DNA of 64,000 nt from an uncultured Treponema sp. (GTDB lineage: Bacteria > Spirochaetota > Spirochaetia > Treponematales > Treponemataceae): the NCBI GenBank assembly GCA_949299755.1, contig CASGBA010000009.1:1-64000 (forward strand), read 5' to 3'. Both the position numbers and the translations under genes were made by a program. Below are positions 34,816 to 43,242 of the stretch, piece after piece; the first letter of the stretch is position 1, and each line of letters starts with the position of its first letter. Under the pieces are notes generated by a model, which worked only from the letters and a program-made list of their open reading frames with translations, did not search any database and was not told where the DNA came from.

Positions 34816-37800
34816 TTACTGCGCAGAGCGGACGAGGCGGAAGCCGTAGCTGCCCCGGTAGTAGGGGCTGCTGTAGCTGAGCCGGTTCGAGACGGTACAG
34901 TTTGAGGCGCTGTAGTTCCAACTGCCGCCACGCCCTACCCGGTAATCGCCGGTAACCGGTCCTGCAGGATCCTCTGTACCACTGGGATAGCCGCTACTTT
35001 TGCCATACCAGTCCCAGCACCACTCCCATACATTACCGCTCATGTCATAAAGCCCCAGGGCATTGGCTTGCTTTTTCCCTACCTCATGGGTCTTGCTGTC
35101 GCTATTTTCACTGTCGTTATTTTCAAAGTACCAAGCCACATCTTCCAGTGTATTGCTGCCGCTGTATGTGTAGCCCCAACTGCCGTCTGAAATTCCGGTC
35201 TGGCCTCCCCGGGCGGCGTATTCCCATTCCGCCTCTGTAGGGAGCCGGTAACCGTTAGCATTAAAATCACAGGTTACCCCATCCCAAGCTACATCACCTT
35301 CTGATGTGGGGGAAGTTCCCCAGGCAGCAGGGTCTGTAGAACTTTTGATGGTATAACAGGGGGTCAAGCCTTCTTTCATGCTTAAAAGGTTACAGTATAC
35401 GATTGCATCGTACCAGCTCACACGTTCCACAGGACGCCTTTCCTGCACCTCTCCCGCCGCTGGATTATCTGGAAAGTAACTAGGGTTGGACGCTATGCCG
35501 TTAGTGTTCCCGGTCATTATGCTTTTAAATTCAGCTTGGGTTACCTCGTAGGAGGAAATCCAGAAACTTGAGAGGGTTACATTTTGCCCGTTGAGGGTAC
35601 AGCTTCCACCTTCCACACGAACGAGATTGAGAGACAACTCAGAACCACTCAATGCCACATTACGTTCTGTATCATCGGAGAAGAAGAATGTGGTGTCTGT
35701 TAAACCGGAGGAACTCCAATTGGAAGTAAATACTCCCGGGGTAGCCATGGAAATACCTATGTTACCGGACACTTCTGCCTTTTCTAGTTTTCCAGTAATA
35801 GATAAGGTTTTACCATTATACAGATATACATTATTGGTAGAATTGCCGGTTTTTGTATTTCCGTAAATGACGGGGGAACTCCCAGCGCTTGAAGGACCAA
35901 GTGTAAAAGCACCGGAACTACTTACATACACGCCGCCACCGTTACCTTGTTCTGAACTGTTTTTTGTTATAATGCCGTTTTCCATGGTAAAGGTACCGTA
36001 AACAAATACCCCGCCTCCATGACTGGATGTACTGTTTTTTACAGTATTACCATCTATACTGCCTCCCTTCATAGTCAAGGCACAGTCACTATCAATATAT
36101 ACCCCGCCACCATTAGATCCATCTGCATTATTTTGCCAAATCTTCCCGCTTTCCAGTATCAGAGAACCGGGAACAGAACCTATAGAATTACTGGTTATAT
36201 GTATTCCTCCTCCACCGCCCTTAGAATTACCGCCGGTTATGGTACCGGTTCCGTTAGCACCGTCAGAATTTGTTGCAGAGGAGTCTTTTATTGTTAAGGT
36301 ACCGCCTACTATTTTTATAACTGAGCCATCGGCTTGAGCTGAAGTTAATTCACGGTTTATGGTTTTGCCGTTAAGGTCAAGAATAAAAGATCGTGTTTCA
36401 TCGTCACTAGAAAAGGTTATGGGCTGATTATTGGCAGAACTAGTGCCAAAGACTGCGTTGCTACTATCAATATCCTTTAACAAGGTGATGGTTCCGCCGG
36501 ATCCATTTACTGCAGTAAGAGCATCTGTAAAAGCACCAAAGGTTTCAGTACCGGAATTTGCTACATACACTGTTTCAGCATCTGACAGATATACAGCTCC
36601 ATTATATTCTGCAATGCTATAGGTATCCACATCAGAAGTAAATATTCCCGCTGTACCGTTAACATCTCCATTTGTTATCTGTACTGCACTTCCCGATGGC
36701 ACGTTTTCTGCCGTGACCCCGATAGTACCACCGGTAAGACCTTCGGCACCGATGGTAATGGTTTTTCCGCGGGGCAGATACACGTTGTTGGCGTTGTTAC
36801 TTACTGTGTTGCCGGTAATGGTTGGACTACCACTGACGGTAAAGGTACCATCAAATACATACACGCCGCCACCGTACTGGGCAGAGTTGTCGCTTCCCGC
36901 CTCGGATCCGCCGATGGTTCCTCCTGCCATGGTAAAGTTTCCATCATTTACATATACACCGCCACCACTTTCAGTCACTGTGTTTCCGCTAATAGTACCA
37001 TAATTCATATTAAATGTACCGCCGGAAACAAACACACCACCACCATATTCAGCTGTGTTTGCAGCAGTTCCACCGATAGTTCCACCGTTCATAGTAAAAG
37101 TACCACCGGAATAAATATGTACACCGCCACCGTGAGTAGTAGCCCTATTACCTTGTATTGTGGCAGTATCGCTCATGGTGAAACTTCCGCCGTTTACATA
37201 TACGGCACCGCCGCTTGCCGTGGTACCGGTTGCACTGCTTCCGGTTATGATACTATTACCTTCCATGATAAAGTTTCCGCCGGCTACATATACGGCACCA
37301 CCGTTATCATCTGTTACAGTTCCCGTTAATGTGATATTTTCTCCCAAGGTAAGGCTTCCGCCGGTTATGTTAAGGACACGACCGGAACTGTTGGCTATAG
37401 TTCCTCTGCCGTTATATCCCCGCAGAGTCAGATTACCGGAACTGTGGGCATATTCACCGGAAACAGAAACAGTACCTTCTACATAAACAACTCCGTCATT
37501 ACCTATGGCACCGGCAGCTTTAGTCAAGGTGGCATAGGGGTTATTAGGAGTACCGGTACCGGTATCGTCATTACCACCCGCAGCTATATATGCGGCAGAA
37601 TAAGGTACCGTATAGGTAAATGTTGTTGTGGTATCCCTGGCACCGGATACCCCGCCGGCGGTGGCGGTGACGGTGTAGGTTCCCTTCTTGATAAAGGTCA
37701 GGGAGATTCCGCTGACGTCTTTCACGGTGTTTCCGGTAAAAGTCAGAGGGTTTCCACTTTGGTCAGTTGCAGACACGCCTTCTGAGCTGCTCAAGGTAAG

Positions 37801-38778
37801 CGTTACCGTGGAACCGGCGATTTCCTGATTAAAGGTCACCGGCACACCGGGGTTAATGGTGCCGGATCCGGGACTGGCCGTGACGGCGGGCAGCGGCGGC
37901 GCTTCCGTGGAAGCGGTAACCACCGAAGTAAGACCGGAAGAATCGGTTAAAGTTATGGTGCATTCAGGGCTGGGTACGTCATTCAGCGATATGCCCGTTT
38001 CTATCCCCACAAAGCGGTTGTTTTTGTCCCCGAAAAACGCGCCGCCGTCACCCACCGGCGCGTAATTTCCGAATGTGTCGTTGATTTTATCTTGCCCTGT
38101 AATGCCGTTGCCGTTGCTGTCGGAGGGAGCCGCCACCGTGTATGTTTTGTCGTAAAAACCGCTGACCGTAAGGGATACAATGTCCCGGTGGATGCCGGTC
38201 ATGTCCGGCATGTTGAAGCAAATCACGTAGGTGTTGTCCGGGTCTTTGTAAAGGATGATAGGGGAAGTCACTGCGGGCGGCACCGTGTTCACCCGCAGGG
38301 GAACCCTGTAGCTTCCGAAGTCCCTGCCGGAATTCCTCTCCGTTATGCTCACTGTGGGGCTTATGTTCGTTCCGGTGCTGTCCAGGGGCTGGAGGTAAGA
38401 ATCTCTCAGGGTGAGGCGCAGGACAGTCCTGTCCGACGCATCCTGCTCTATGCTGTAATCTTGACCCGAGCTGGGATTGCCGGAGGCGAAGGATACCACA
38501 GGATCCAGCAAGTAGTTCTGGGGATTCACCAGGTAATAGGTTATTATCCGGTCGCCTCCGGAGGGCAGGTTGGTAAGCCCGCTGGTTGCCGGGTAGGAGC
38601 CGTCGAAGCGGTGCTCCATTATCTTCGCTGTGCTGGTCCACTCGTCCAGGAAGTTCTGGAGGGGCTTGTTGAACAGGTCGCAGGAAAGGAAGGTCAGGGC
38701 GCACAGGAAGAGCGCCGCAAACACCGCCACGGTGCGGGAAAGCCGGGATGGAAGGGTTTTACGGGCGGGACGCCGCAT
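34816..38778 (-). CDS. Surface lipoprotein with Pmp-like beta-helix and variable lectin-fold domain
   Basis: An intact 1320-residue lipoprotein, probably outer-surface. The signal peptide ends at lipobox FLSC (C33). Residues 40-400 form Ig-like/IPT-like beta domains; about 400-1060 is a right-handed beta-helix of GGGVYV...GTFTMNGGTI repeats like polymorphic membrane proteins; about 1075-1320 is a formylglycine-generating-enzyme-like domain (YRLPTEAEWEYAARGG, MSGNVWEWCWDW, VGRGGSWNYSASNC, GFRLVRSAQ), the C-type lectin fold used by TvpA in Treponema DGRs. The last 137 bp before the stop are the VR. AGGAGGGGG precedes the ATG. The protein is a likely diversified ligand-binding adhesin; the ligand is unknown. 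Confidence 0.88.
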   Translation of the reverse strand: MRRPARKTLPSRLSRTVAVFAALFLCALTFLSCDLFNKPLQNFLDEWTSTAKIMEHRFDGSYPATSGLTNLPSGGDRIITYYLVNPQNYLLDPVVSFASGNPSSGQDYSIEQDASDRTVLRLTLRDSYLQPLDSTGTNISPTVSITERNSGRDFGSYRVPLRVNTVPPAVTSPIILYKDPDNTYVICFNMPDMTGIHRDIVSLTVSGFYDKTYTVAAPSDSNGNGITGQDKINDTFGNYAPVGDGGAFFGDKNNRFVGIETGISLNDVPSPECTITLTDSSGLTSVVTASTEAPPLPAVTASPGSGTINPGVPVTFNQEIAGSTVTLTLSSSEGVSATDQSGNPLTFTGNTVKDVSGISLTFIKKGTYTVTATAGGVSGARDTTTTFTYTVPYSAAYIAAGGNDDTGTGTPNNPYATLTKAAGAIGNDGVVYVEGTVSVSGEYAHSSGNLTLRGYNGRGTIANSSGRVLNITGGSLTLGENITLTGTVTDDNGGAVYVAGGNFIMEGNSIITGSSATGTTASGGAVYVNGGSFTMSDTATIQGNRATTHGGGVHIYSGGTFTMNGGTIGGTAANTAEYGGGVFVSGGTFNMNYGTISGNTVTESGGGVYVNDGNFTMAGGTIGGSEAGSDNSAQYGGGVYVFDGTFTVSGSPTITGNTVSNNANNVYLPRGKTITIGAEGLTGGTIGVTAENVPSGSAVQITNGDVNGTAGIFTSDVDTYSIAEYNGAVYLSDAETVYVANSGTETFGAFTDALTAVNGSGGTITLLKDIDSSNAVFGTSSANNQPITFSSDDETRSFILDLNGKTINRELTSAQADGSVIKIVGGTLTIKDSSATNSDGANGTGTITGGNSKGGGGGIHITSNSIGSVPGSLILESGKIWQNNADGSNGGGVYIDSDCALTMKGGSIDGNTVKNSTSSHGGGVFVYGTFTMENGIITKNSSEQGNGGGVYVSSSGAFTLGPSSAGSSPVIYGNTKTGNSTNNVYLYNGKTLSITGKLEKAEVSGNIGISMATPGVFTSNWSSSGLTDTTFFFSDDTERNVALSGSELSLNLVRVEGGSCTLNGQNVTLSSFWISSYEVTQAEFKSIMTGNTNGIASNPSYFPDNPAAGEVQERRPVERVSWYDAIVYCNLLSMKEGLTPCYTIKSSTDPAAWGTSPTSEGDVAWDGVTCDFNANGYRLPTEAEWEYAARGGQTGISDGSWGYTYSGSNTLEDVAWYFENNDSENSDSKTHEVGKKQANALGLYDMSGNVWEWCWDWYGKSSGYPSGTEDPAGPVTGDYRVGRGGSWNYSASNCTVSNRLSYSSPYYRGSYGFRLVRSAQ
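34819..34955 (-). repeat. DGR variable repeat (VR) at the 3' end of the lipoprotein gene
   Basis: The last 137 bp before the stop codon correspond to the TR at 34576-34688. The variable patch (34846-34881) reads CTC AGC TAC AGC, AGC CCC TAC TAC, CGG GGC AGC TAC; nearly all codons are NNC, as expected from AAC codons mutated at their adenines. The downstream 27 bp, GGC to CAG, are identical to the TR and would act as the initiation-of-homing segment. Confidence 0.82.
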
Positions 38779-38875
38779 GGGCTATACCCCCTCCTGTGGT
38801 ATCTGGATGCAGGACAGGAATTCTGGTTTACGGGTTCCTGTTTGTTTCCTGCCATTTATTACACCAGTGAGTATC

Positions 38876-38904
38876 ATTATACATCATAATGAGCCGTTTT
38901 ACAA
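38876..38904 (-). promoter_or_regulatory. Promoter of the 1320-residue lipoprotein
   Basis: Minus strand TTGTAA (38904-38899), 17-bp spacer, TATAAT (38881-38876), followed by a leader of about 90 nt with a strong AGGAGGGGG site before ATG 38778. Confidence 0.72.
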
Positions 38905-39141
38905 AAAAAATTATATCGATTTTGAAAGATCTCCGTCCGGTTCCGGCAACAGGGCACGAAAAAGTTTCAATGCGTTTTATGGAGTTACCGGGAAATGCCG
39001 TGGGACGTGCCGCACAAGGAACGGCTATCGCACAAAGCACAGCCTTTTAGGCGCCGGGCTCACTACCGCCGGGCGGGATGACTTGCGGGGGTATACAGCC
39101 CGTCTGGGGGTATATAACCCGGCGGGGTTTTGCAATTGCCC

Positions 39142-39441
39142 TTAAGGTGTCTGTTCGGGATAAATATTATCGGGTTTGTTATCTGTAATATTGGCCCTAA
39201 CTAAATTGGCGGTGCCGCCAGACATGTACACACCGCCGCCATAGTAAGACACAGTGTTTCCGCCGGAATATACATACACTCCGCCTCCTCTGGCATCGCT
39301 GCCTGCCACTTCATTCCCGCTTATGACCGCAAACACCGCCACGGTGCGGAAAAGCCGGGAGGGGAATTTAGTACATGGAGGGAGGTATGCCAAGGAATAC
39401 GGATTGGGCTGTGTTTTTTTTTCTTCTTGCCAGGAATACAC
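39142..39441 (-). pseudogene. Lipoprotein gene D reduced to its two ends
   Basis: The 99-residue frame joins the start of the lipoprotein family (KFPSRLFRTVAVFA, equal to PSRLSRTVAVFA of the intact paralogue) directly to a terminal beta-helix repeat (VISGNEVAGSDARGGGVYVYSGGN...GGGVYMSGGTANLV). The hydrophobic core of the signal, the lipobox and all middle repeats are gone. This is an in-frame internal deletion, so the product, if any, has no export signal. Confidence 0.72.
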
Positions 39442-39592
39442 TTGTTTTTATCTCCATACCAATCTTATCCTAATATTATAATCCTATATAATATGAATTC
39501 TCAATATTTTTATTTTGGATATTGATTTTATGGATGATAAAAGCCTCTGGTTCCTGTAAAAAAACGCTTATAAGGTGTATAATTTATCCGTT

Positions 39593-40387
39593 ATGAATCA
39601 GGATCAGGTAAAAGAGATGCTTTTGGGATTGGAAGAGAGCCCTTCGGATTTTTCGGTTGTTTTTTCCGGCAAGACGAGCAAGAAGGTTAACGGTTTGTAC
39701 AAACCATACGACAGGGAAATCCTCCTCCATAATAAAAATTTTGAGTCGGATAACCAGTTGGTTTATACAGCCATTCACGAATATGCCCATCATTTATGTT
39801 GTCAGGCTGCCGGAGGAGAGCTTTCCCCCCGGCACCACAATACGGAATTCTGGGCGTGTTTTCACGGTCTTTTGAAAAAAGCTGAAGAAGCCGGCTTGTA
39901 CTCTATCGGGCTGGAATCTTCCCCGGAACTGGCCGCCCTTACCGATGAAATCCGGGAAAAATACCTGGCGGAAAACGGCAGGCTGATGAGCGGGCTTGGC
40001 AAGCTTCTGGAAAAAGCCCAGCTGCTGTGCCTTTCCGCCGGCATACGTTACGAGGATTACATAGACCGGGTTTTATGCCTTCCCAGAACCACCGCCAGGG
40101 CGGCTGTCAAGGTCGCATCCGTGGACATGGATCCGTCCTACGGGTACGAGGCCATGAAAATCGTGGCTTCCCAGCGTTCCCCGGAAAAGCGCGCCAAGGC
40201 ACAGCAGCTTTTTTCCCAGGGGAACAGCCCGGATTCCGTGAAAATTTCCCTTTCGACAAAAGAAGAGGAAAGCCCCCGGGAAAGGCTGCAAAAGGAAAAG
40301 GAACGGCTGGAAAGGAATATCGCCAAATTAACCGCGCGGCTTGAACACGTGGAACAAAGCCTTGCCTCCATGGAAGATGGTGCATGA
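39593..40387 (+). CDS. Putative zinc metallopeptidase-like protein (HEYAHH)
   Basis: A protein of about 264 residues with TAIHEYAHHLCCQAAGG (near residues 55-70), an HExxH zinc motif, and a possible further ligand in RHHNTEFWACF. The N-terminal 120 residues therefore look like a small gluzincin-type domain, similar in style to SprT or ImmA domains, though I cannot assign it. The C-terminus (EEESPRERLQKEKERLERNIAKLTARLEHVEQSL) is a coiled coil. No signal peptide. ATG 39593 is preferred over GTG 39575; TATAAT (39578-39583) lies 9 nt before it, so the mRNA may be leaderless. Confidence 0.75.
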   Translation: MNQDQVKEMLLGLEESPSDFSVVFSGKTSKKVNGLYKPYDREILLHNKNFESDNQLVYTAIHEYAHHLCCQAAGGELSPRHHNTEFWACFHGLLKKAEEAGLYSIGLESSPELAALTDEIREKYLAENGRLMSGLGKLLEKAQLLCLSAGIRYEDYIDRVLCLPRTTARAAVKVASVDMDPSYGYEAMKIVASQRSPEKRAKAQQLFSQGNSPDSVKISLSTKEEESPRERLQKEKERLERNIAKLTARLEHVEQSLASMEDGA

Positions 40388-40482
40388 AATCCCTGTCCGG
40401 TAAATCCGACGCTTTGGCTTAAAGGGAGCCGGAAATCCGCCGATATTCAGAAAAGGTTATTTTCACTTTTTGAGGGGTTAAA

Positions 40483-41502
40483 ATGAAATTTTCTCGGACG
40501 GTTTTTTCTGTTTTCCTTTTAGCCGGGACACTTTCGGTTTTGTTTTCTGTTGAAAAATCCACTGTTGATGAAATCGAACCCCGGCGCACTTCGATTTTTA
40601 AGCCTCTTTTTCCGGATGCCTTGACATGGGAAGGGCTGGCTGCAGTGCGCCGTTCCGTTCCCGAAAAAACCTACAACGTACCGTCCCTTAAAGATATAGC
40701 TGAAAGCAAACGTAATCCCTATGACTTACAGTCTTTTCTCCTGAATAACGATGTCTTCGCCCTTTACGGAAAGCCGGGAGCCTATACTATGGGAATTCTC
40801 GGCCAATATTCCTTGGAGGAAATCGAAGGGGTGATGAATGATTTTGTCGCCCTGTATGATGCCGCCAACGGGCAGCGGGGGATTATCCCGGCTTTTTACA
40901 TTATTTTCGGAACATGCTGGCCCGAAGGCGAAATAGGCTTGCTCCGGGATTCGGTTGTGAAGGAATACATTGAATTTGCCAGGGACAGGGGATGGCTTGT
41001 TTTACTTGACCACCAGATAGGACGTTATTCAGTGGAAAGTGCCGTGGAAAAACTTCTCCCGTGGCTGAAGTATGATAACGTGCATCTGGCTTTGGATCCG
41101 GAGTGGCGGACGGAAAAACCCATGCAGGAAATCGGCTTTGTTTCCGCCGGCGAAATAAACAAGGCCCAGCAGATGATTCAGGATTACATGATTGAGAACG
41201 CCATTCCCGGCAGACGGATGCTCGTAATCCACCAGTTTAAGCCTAAAATGATTCAAAACCGGGCGGAGGTTCGCAGTGATTTTGACCTGGTAAAACTGAT
41301 TCACTGCGCTGACGGTTTCGGTTCCCCGCAGTTGAAAAAAAACACATACGCTTCCAATGCGGCCGCCACAAATATTCCGTTGAAATCTTTCAAGCTTTTT
41401 TTGAAACCGACAGTTGAAGGTGCCGGCTACGATTCCCCTCTTATGAGTCCGGAAGAGGTTCTGTCTTTGAATCCCAGGCCGTATTTGATTATGTACCAGT
41501 AA
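40483..41502 (+). CDS. Secreted conserved hypothetical protein, TIM-barrel-like
   Basis: A 339-residue protein with an N-terminal signal sequence (FSRTVFSVFLLAGTLSVLFSV). Conserved-looking strings such as YIIFGTCWPEGEIG, WLVLLDHQIG, NVHLALDPEWR, GFVSAGEINKAQ and RMLVIHQFKPKMI recur with barrel-like spacing. I recall similar strings in uncharacterised exported actinobacterial proteins, but no activity is known to me. The acidic residues in LDHQ and LDPEW could be catalytic; this is a guess. It precedes the XPB helicase gene by 18 bp but that gene has its own promoter. Confidence 0.75.
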   Translation: MKFSRTVFSVFLLAGTLSVLFSVEKSTVDEIEPRRTSIFKPLFPDALTWEGLAAVRRSVPEKTYNVPSLKDIAESKRNPYDLQSFLLNNDVFALYGKPGAYTMGILGQYSLEEIEGVMNDFVALYDAANGQRGIIPAFYIIFGTCWPEGEIGLLRDSVVKEYIEFARDRGWLVLLDHQIGRYSVESAVEKLLPWLKYDNVHLALDPEWRTEKPMQEIGFVSAGEINKAQQMIQDYMIENAIPGRRMLVIHQFKPKMIQNRAEVRSDFDLVKLIHCADGFGSPQLKKNTYASNAAATNIPLKSFKLFLKPTVEGAGYDSPLMSPEEVLSLNPRPYLIMYQ

Positions 41503-41513
41503 AAAGCTATATT
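41485..41513 (+). promoter_or_regulatory. Promoter directly before the XPB start codon
   Basis: TTGATT (41485-41490), 17-bp spacer, TATATT (41508-41513), then 7 nt to ATG 41521. It overlaps the end of the upstream gene. No ribosome-binding site is present. Confidence 0.65.
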
Positions 41514-41520
41514 ATAGGTT

Positions 41521-43242
41521 ATGCAGAGAGACCCTTCTAATCCATTGATTGTCCAGGGCGACAGGAGCATACTTCTCGATATTCATGCCCCCCGTTCAGC
41601 TGAAGCCAGATGTGCCCTCATTCCCTTTGCTGAATTGGAAAAGTCGCCGGAACATCTGCATACTTACCGTATAACACCCCTTTCCCTGTGGAATGCCGCC
41701 AGCGCCGGTTTAACTCCGGAAGAGATTTTGTCCGTTCTGGATGATTTTTCCCGCTATCCGGTTCCCGCCAATCTTTTGGTTTGGGTTTCTGAAATCATGT
41801 CCCGGTTCGGGGAGGTGACAATGGAAGAAGTCCCAGGCGGAGCGGATGAAAACGGGGACAACGGGATTCCTGCCGGTCAGCAGCTCATCCTGAAAACAGC
41901 TTCCCGGAAAGTCTTTCTGGAAATATCCGCTTCAAAAAAAACGTCCAAATACCTTTTCCCCGTGCCGGGGAAGGAAAACGCTTTCACGCTGGATTTGTTG
42001 AATCGGGGGACAGTGAAGCAGGAGCTTTTAAGGCTGGGCTGGCCAGTTAAGGATTTGGTTCCCTTGAAAGCCGGTTCCCCCCTGGAGGTGAGGCTCCGCA
42101 AAGAAACGACAGGCGGGAAACCCTTTGAAATACGGGGATACCAGGATTCCGCTGCCAGGGCCTTTGTGGGCGACAAAAACCCCGGCACAGGCTTCGGAGT
42201 CATCGTCCTTCCCTGCGGTTCCGGCAAAACCGTTGTGGGTATGGATGTGATGGCCATGCTTCAAACTGAAACCCTGATTTTGACCATGAACACCGCCGCC
42301 GTCCATCAATGGATTGGGGAACTGAAGGACAAAACCTTCCTGGATGACAACCAGGTGGGGGAATATACCGGCATGGTGAAGGACATTAAGCCGGTGACGG
42401 TTGCGACATACCAGGTTCTAACCTGGAGGGGCGGCAAGGAAGAGGAATTCCCCCATTTCACCCTTTTCAGGTCAAGGAGCTGGGGTTTGATAATTTATGA
42501 CGAGGTTCACCTGCTGCCGGCCCCGGTTTTCAGGATAACCGCCGAACTTCAGGCTGTAAGACGGCTGGGGCTTACGGCGACCCTTGTGCGGGAGGACGGA
42601 CTGGAAACAGATGTGTTTTCCCTGGTGGGGCCCAAACGCTTTGATGTCCCCTGGAAAGAAATGGAAGAACAGGGCTGGATAGCCTGTGCCCGTTGCAAGG
42701 AAATAAGGGTTCCCCTTCCGGAAGATTTGGAAATCAAATACGCTTCCGCTTCCCTGCGGGAAAAACACAGGATTTCCGGAGAGAACCCGCTGAAAGCGAA
42801 GACAGCCGCCTTCCTGGTGGAACAGCACCGGGGGGAGCAAATCCTGATAATCGGCCAATACCTGGGGCAGCTGGGGGAAATAGCCTCCCTGTTGAATGTC
42901 CCGCTGATAACGGGGAAAACCCCGGAACTCCAGCGGGAAAGAATATACGCTGATTTCCGTTCCGGCAAAGAAAAGGTCATTGTGGTGTCCAAGGTTGCCA
43001 ATTTTGCCATAGACCTTCCGGACGCCTCCGTCGCCATCCAGGTTTCCGGTTCTTTCGGCAGCCGCCAGGAAGAAGCCCAGCGGCTCGGAAGAATCCTCCG
43101 CCCGAAAGAGCGGGACTCGGTTTTTTATACAATCGTTACAGAACACAGTGTCGAGGAGAATTTTGCCGCCAACCGGCAGAAGTTCCTTGCGGAACAGGGT
43201 TATGAGTATTCAATTATCCGGGGAGGAGACTGCTGTTTATGA
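41521..43242 (+). CDS. XPB/ERCC3-type DNA repair helicase
   Basis: A 573-residue superfamily 2 helicase of the bacterial XPB group. An N-terminal region (about 1-200) precedes domain 1 with Walker A IVLPCGSGKTVVGMD, DEVH box IIYDEVHLLPAP and motif III RRLGLTATLVRED; domain 2 contains QEEAQRLGRILRPK (motif VI). It unwinds DNA in repair, paralleling the eukaryotic TFIIH subunit. T. pallidum carries a homologue. The next gene overlaps by 4 nt (ATGA), so the two are translationally coupled. Confidence 0.93.
   Translation: MQRDPSNPLIVQGDRSILLDIHAPRSAEARCALIPFAELEKSPEHLHTYRITPLSLWNAASAGLTPEEILSVLDDFSRYPVPANLLVWVSEIMSRFGEVTMEEVPGGADENGDNGIPAGQQLILKTASRKVFLEISASKKTSKYLFPVPGKENAFTLDLLNRGTVKQELLRLGWPVKDLVPLKAGSPLEVRLRKETTGGKPFEIRGYQDSAARAFVGDKNPGTGFGVIVLPCGSGKTVVGMDVMAMLQTETLILTMNTAAVHQWIGELKDKTFLDDNQVGEYTGMVKDIKPVTVATYQVLTWRGGKEEEFPHFTLFRSRSWGLIIYDEVHLLPAPVFRITAELQAVRRLGLTATLVREDGLETDVFSLVGPKRFDVPWKEMEEQGWIACARCKEIRVPLPEDLEIKYASASLREKHRISGENPLKAKTAAFLVEQHRGEQILIIGQYLGQLGEIASLLNVPLITGKTPELQRERIYADFRSGKEKVIVVSKVANFAIDLPDASVAIQVSGSFGSRQEEAQRLGRILRPKERDSVFYTIVTEHSVEENFAANRQKFLAEQGYEYSIIRGGDCCL

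Noticed and set aside
30422-38778. Repeats of the beta-helix region as DNA-level repeats or CRISPR
   Set aside because: The periodicity comes from protein repeats of varying length coding GGGVYV-type turns, not from fixed DNA units.
33408-39441. Reverse transcriptase gene for the DGR
   Set aside because: No frame on either strand here, or elsewhere in the window, shows a reverse transcriptase core such as YxDD; none is claimed.
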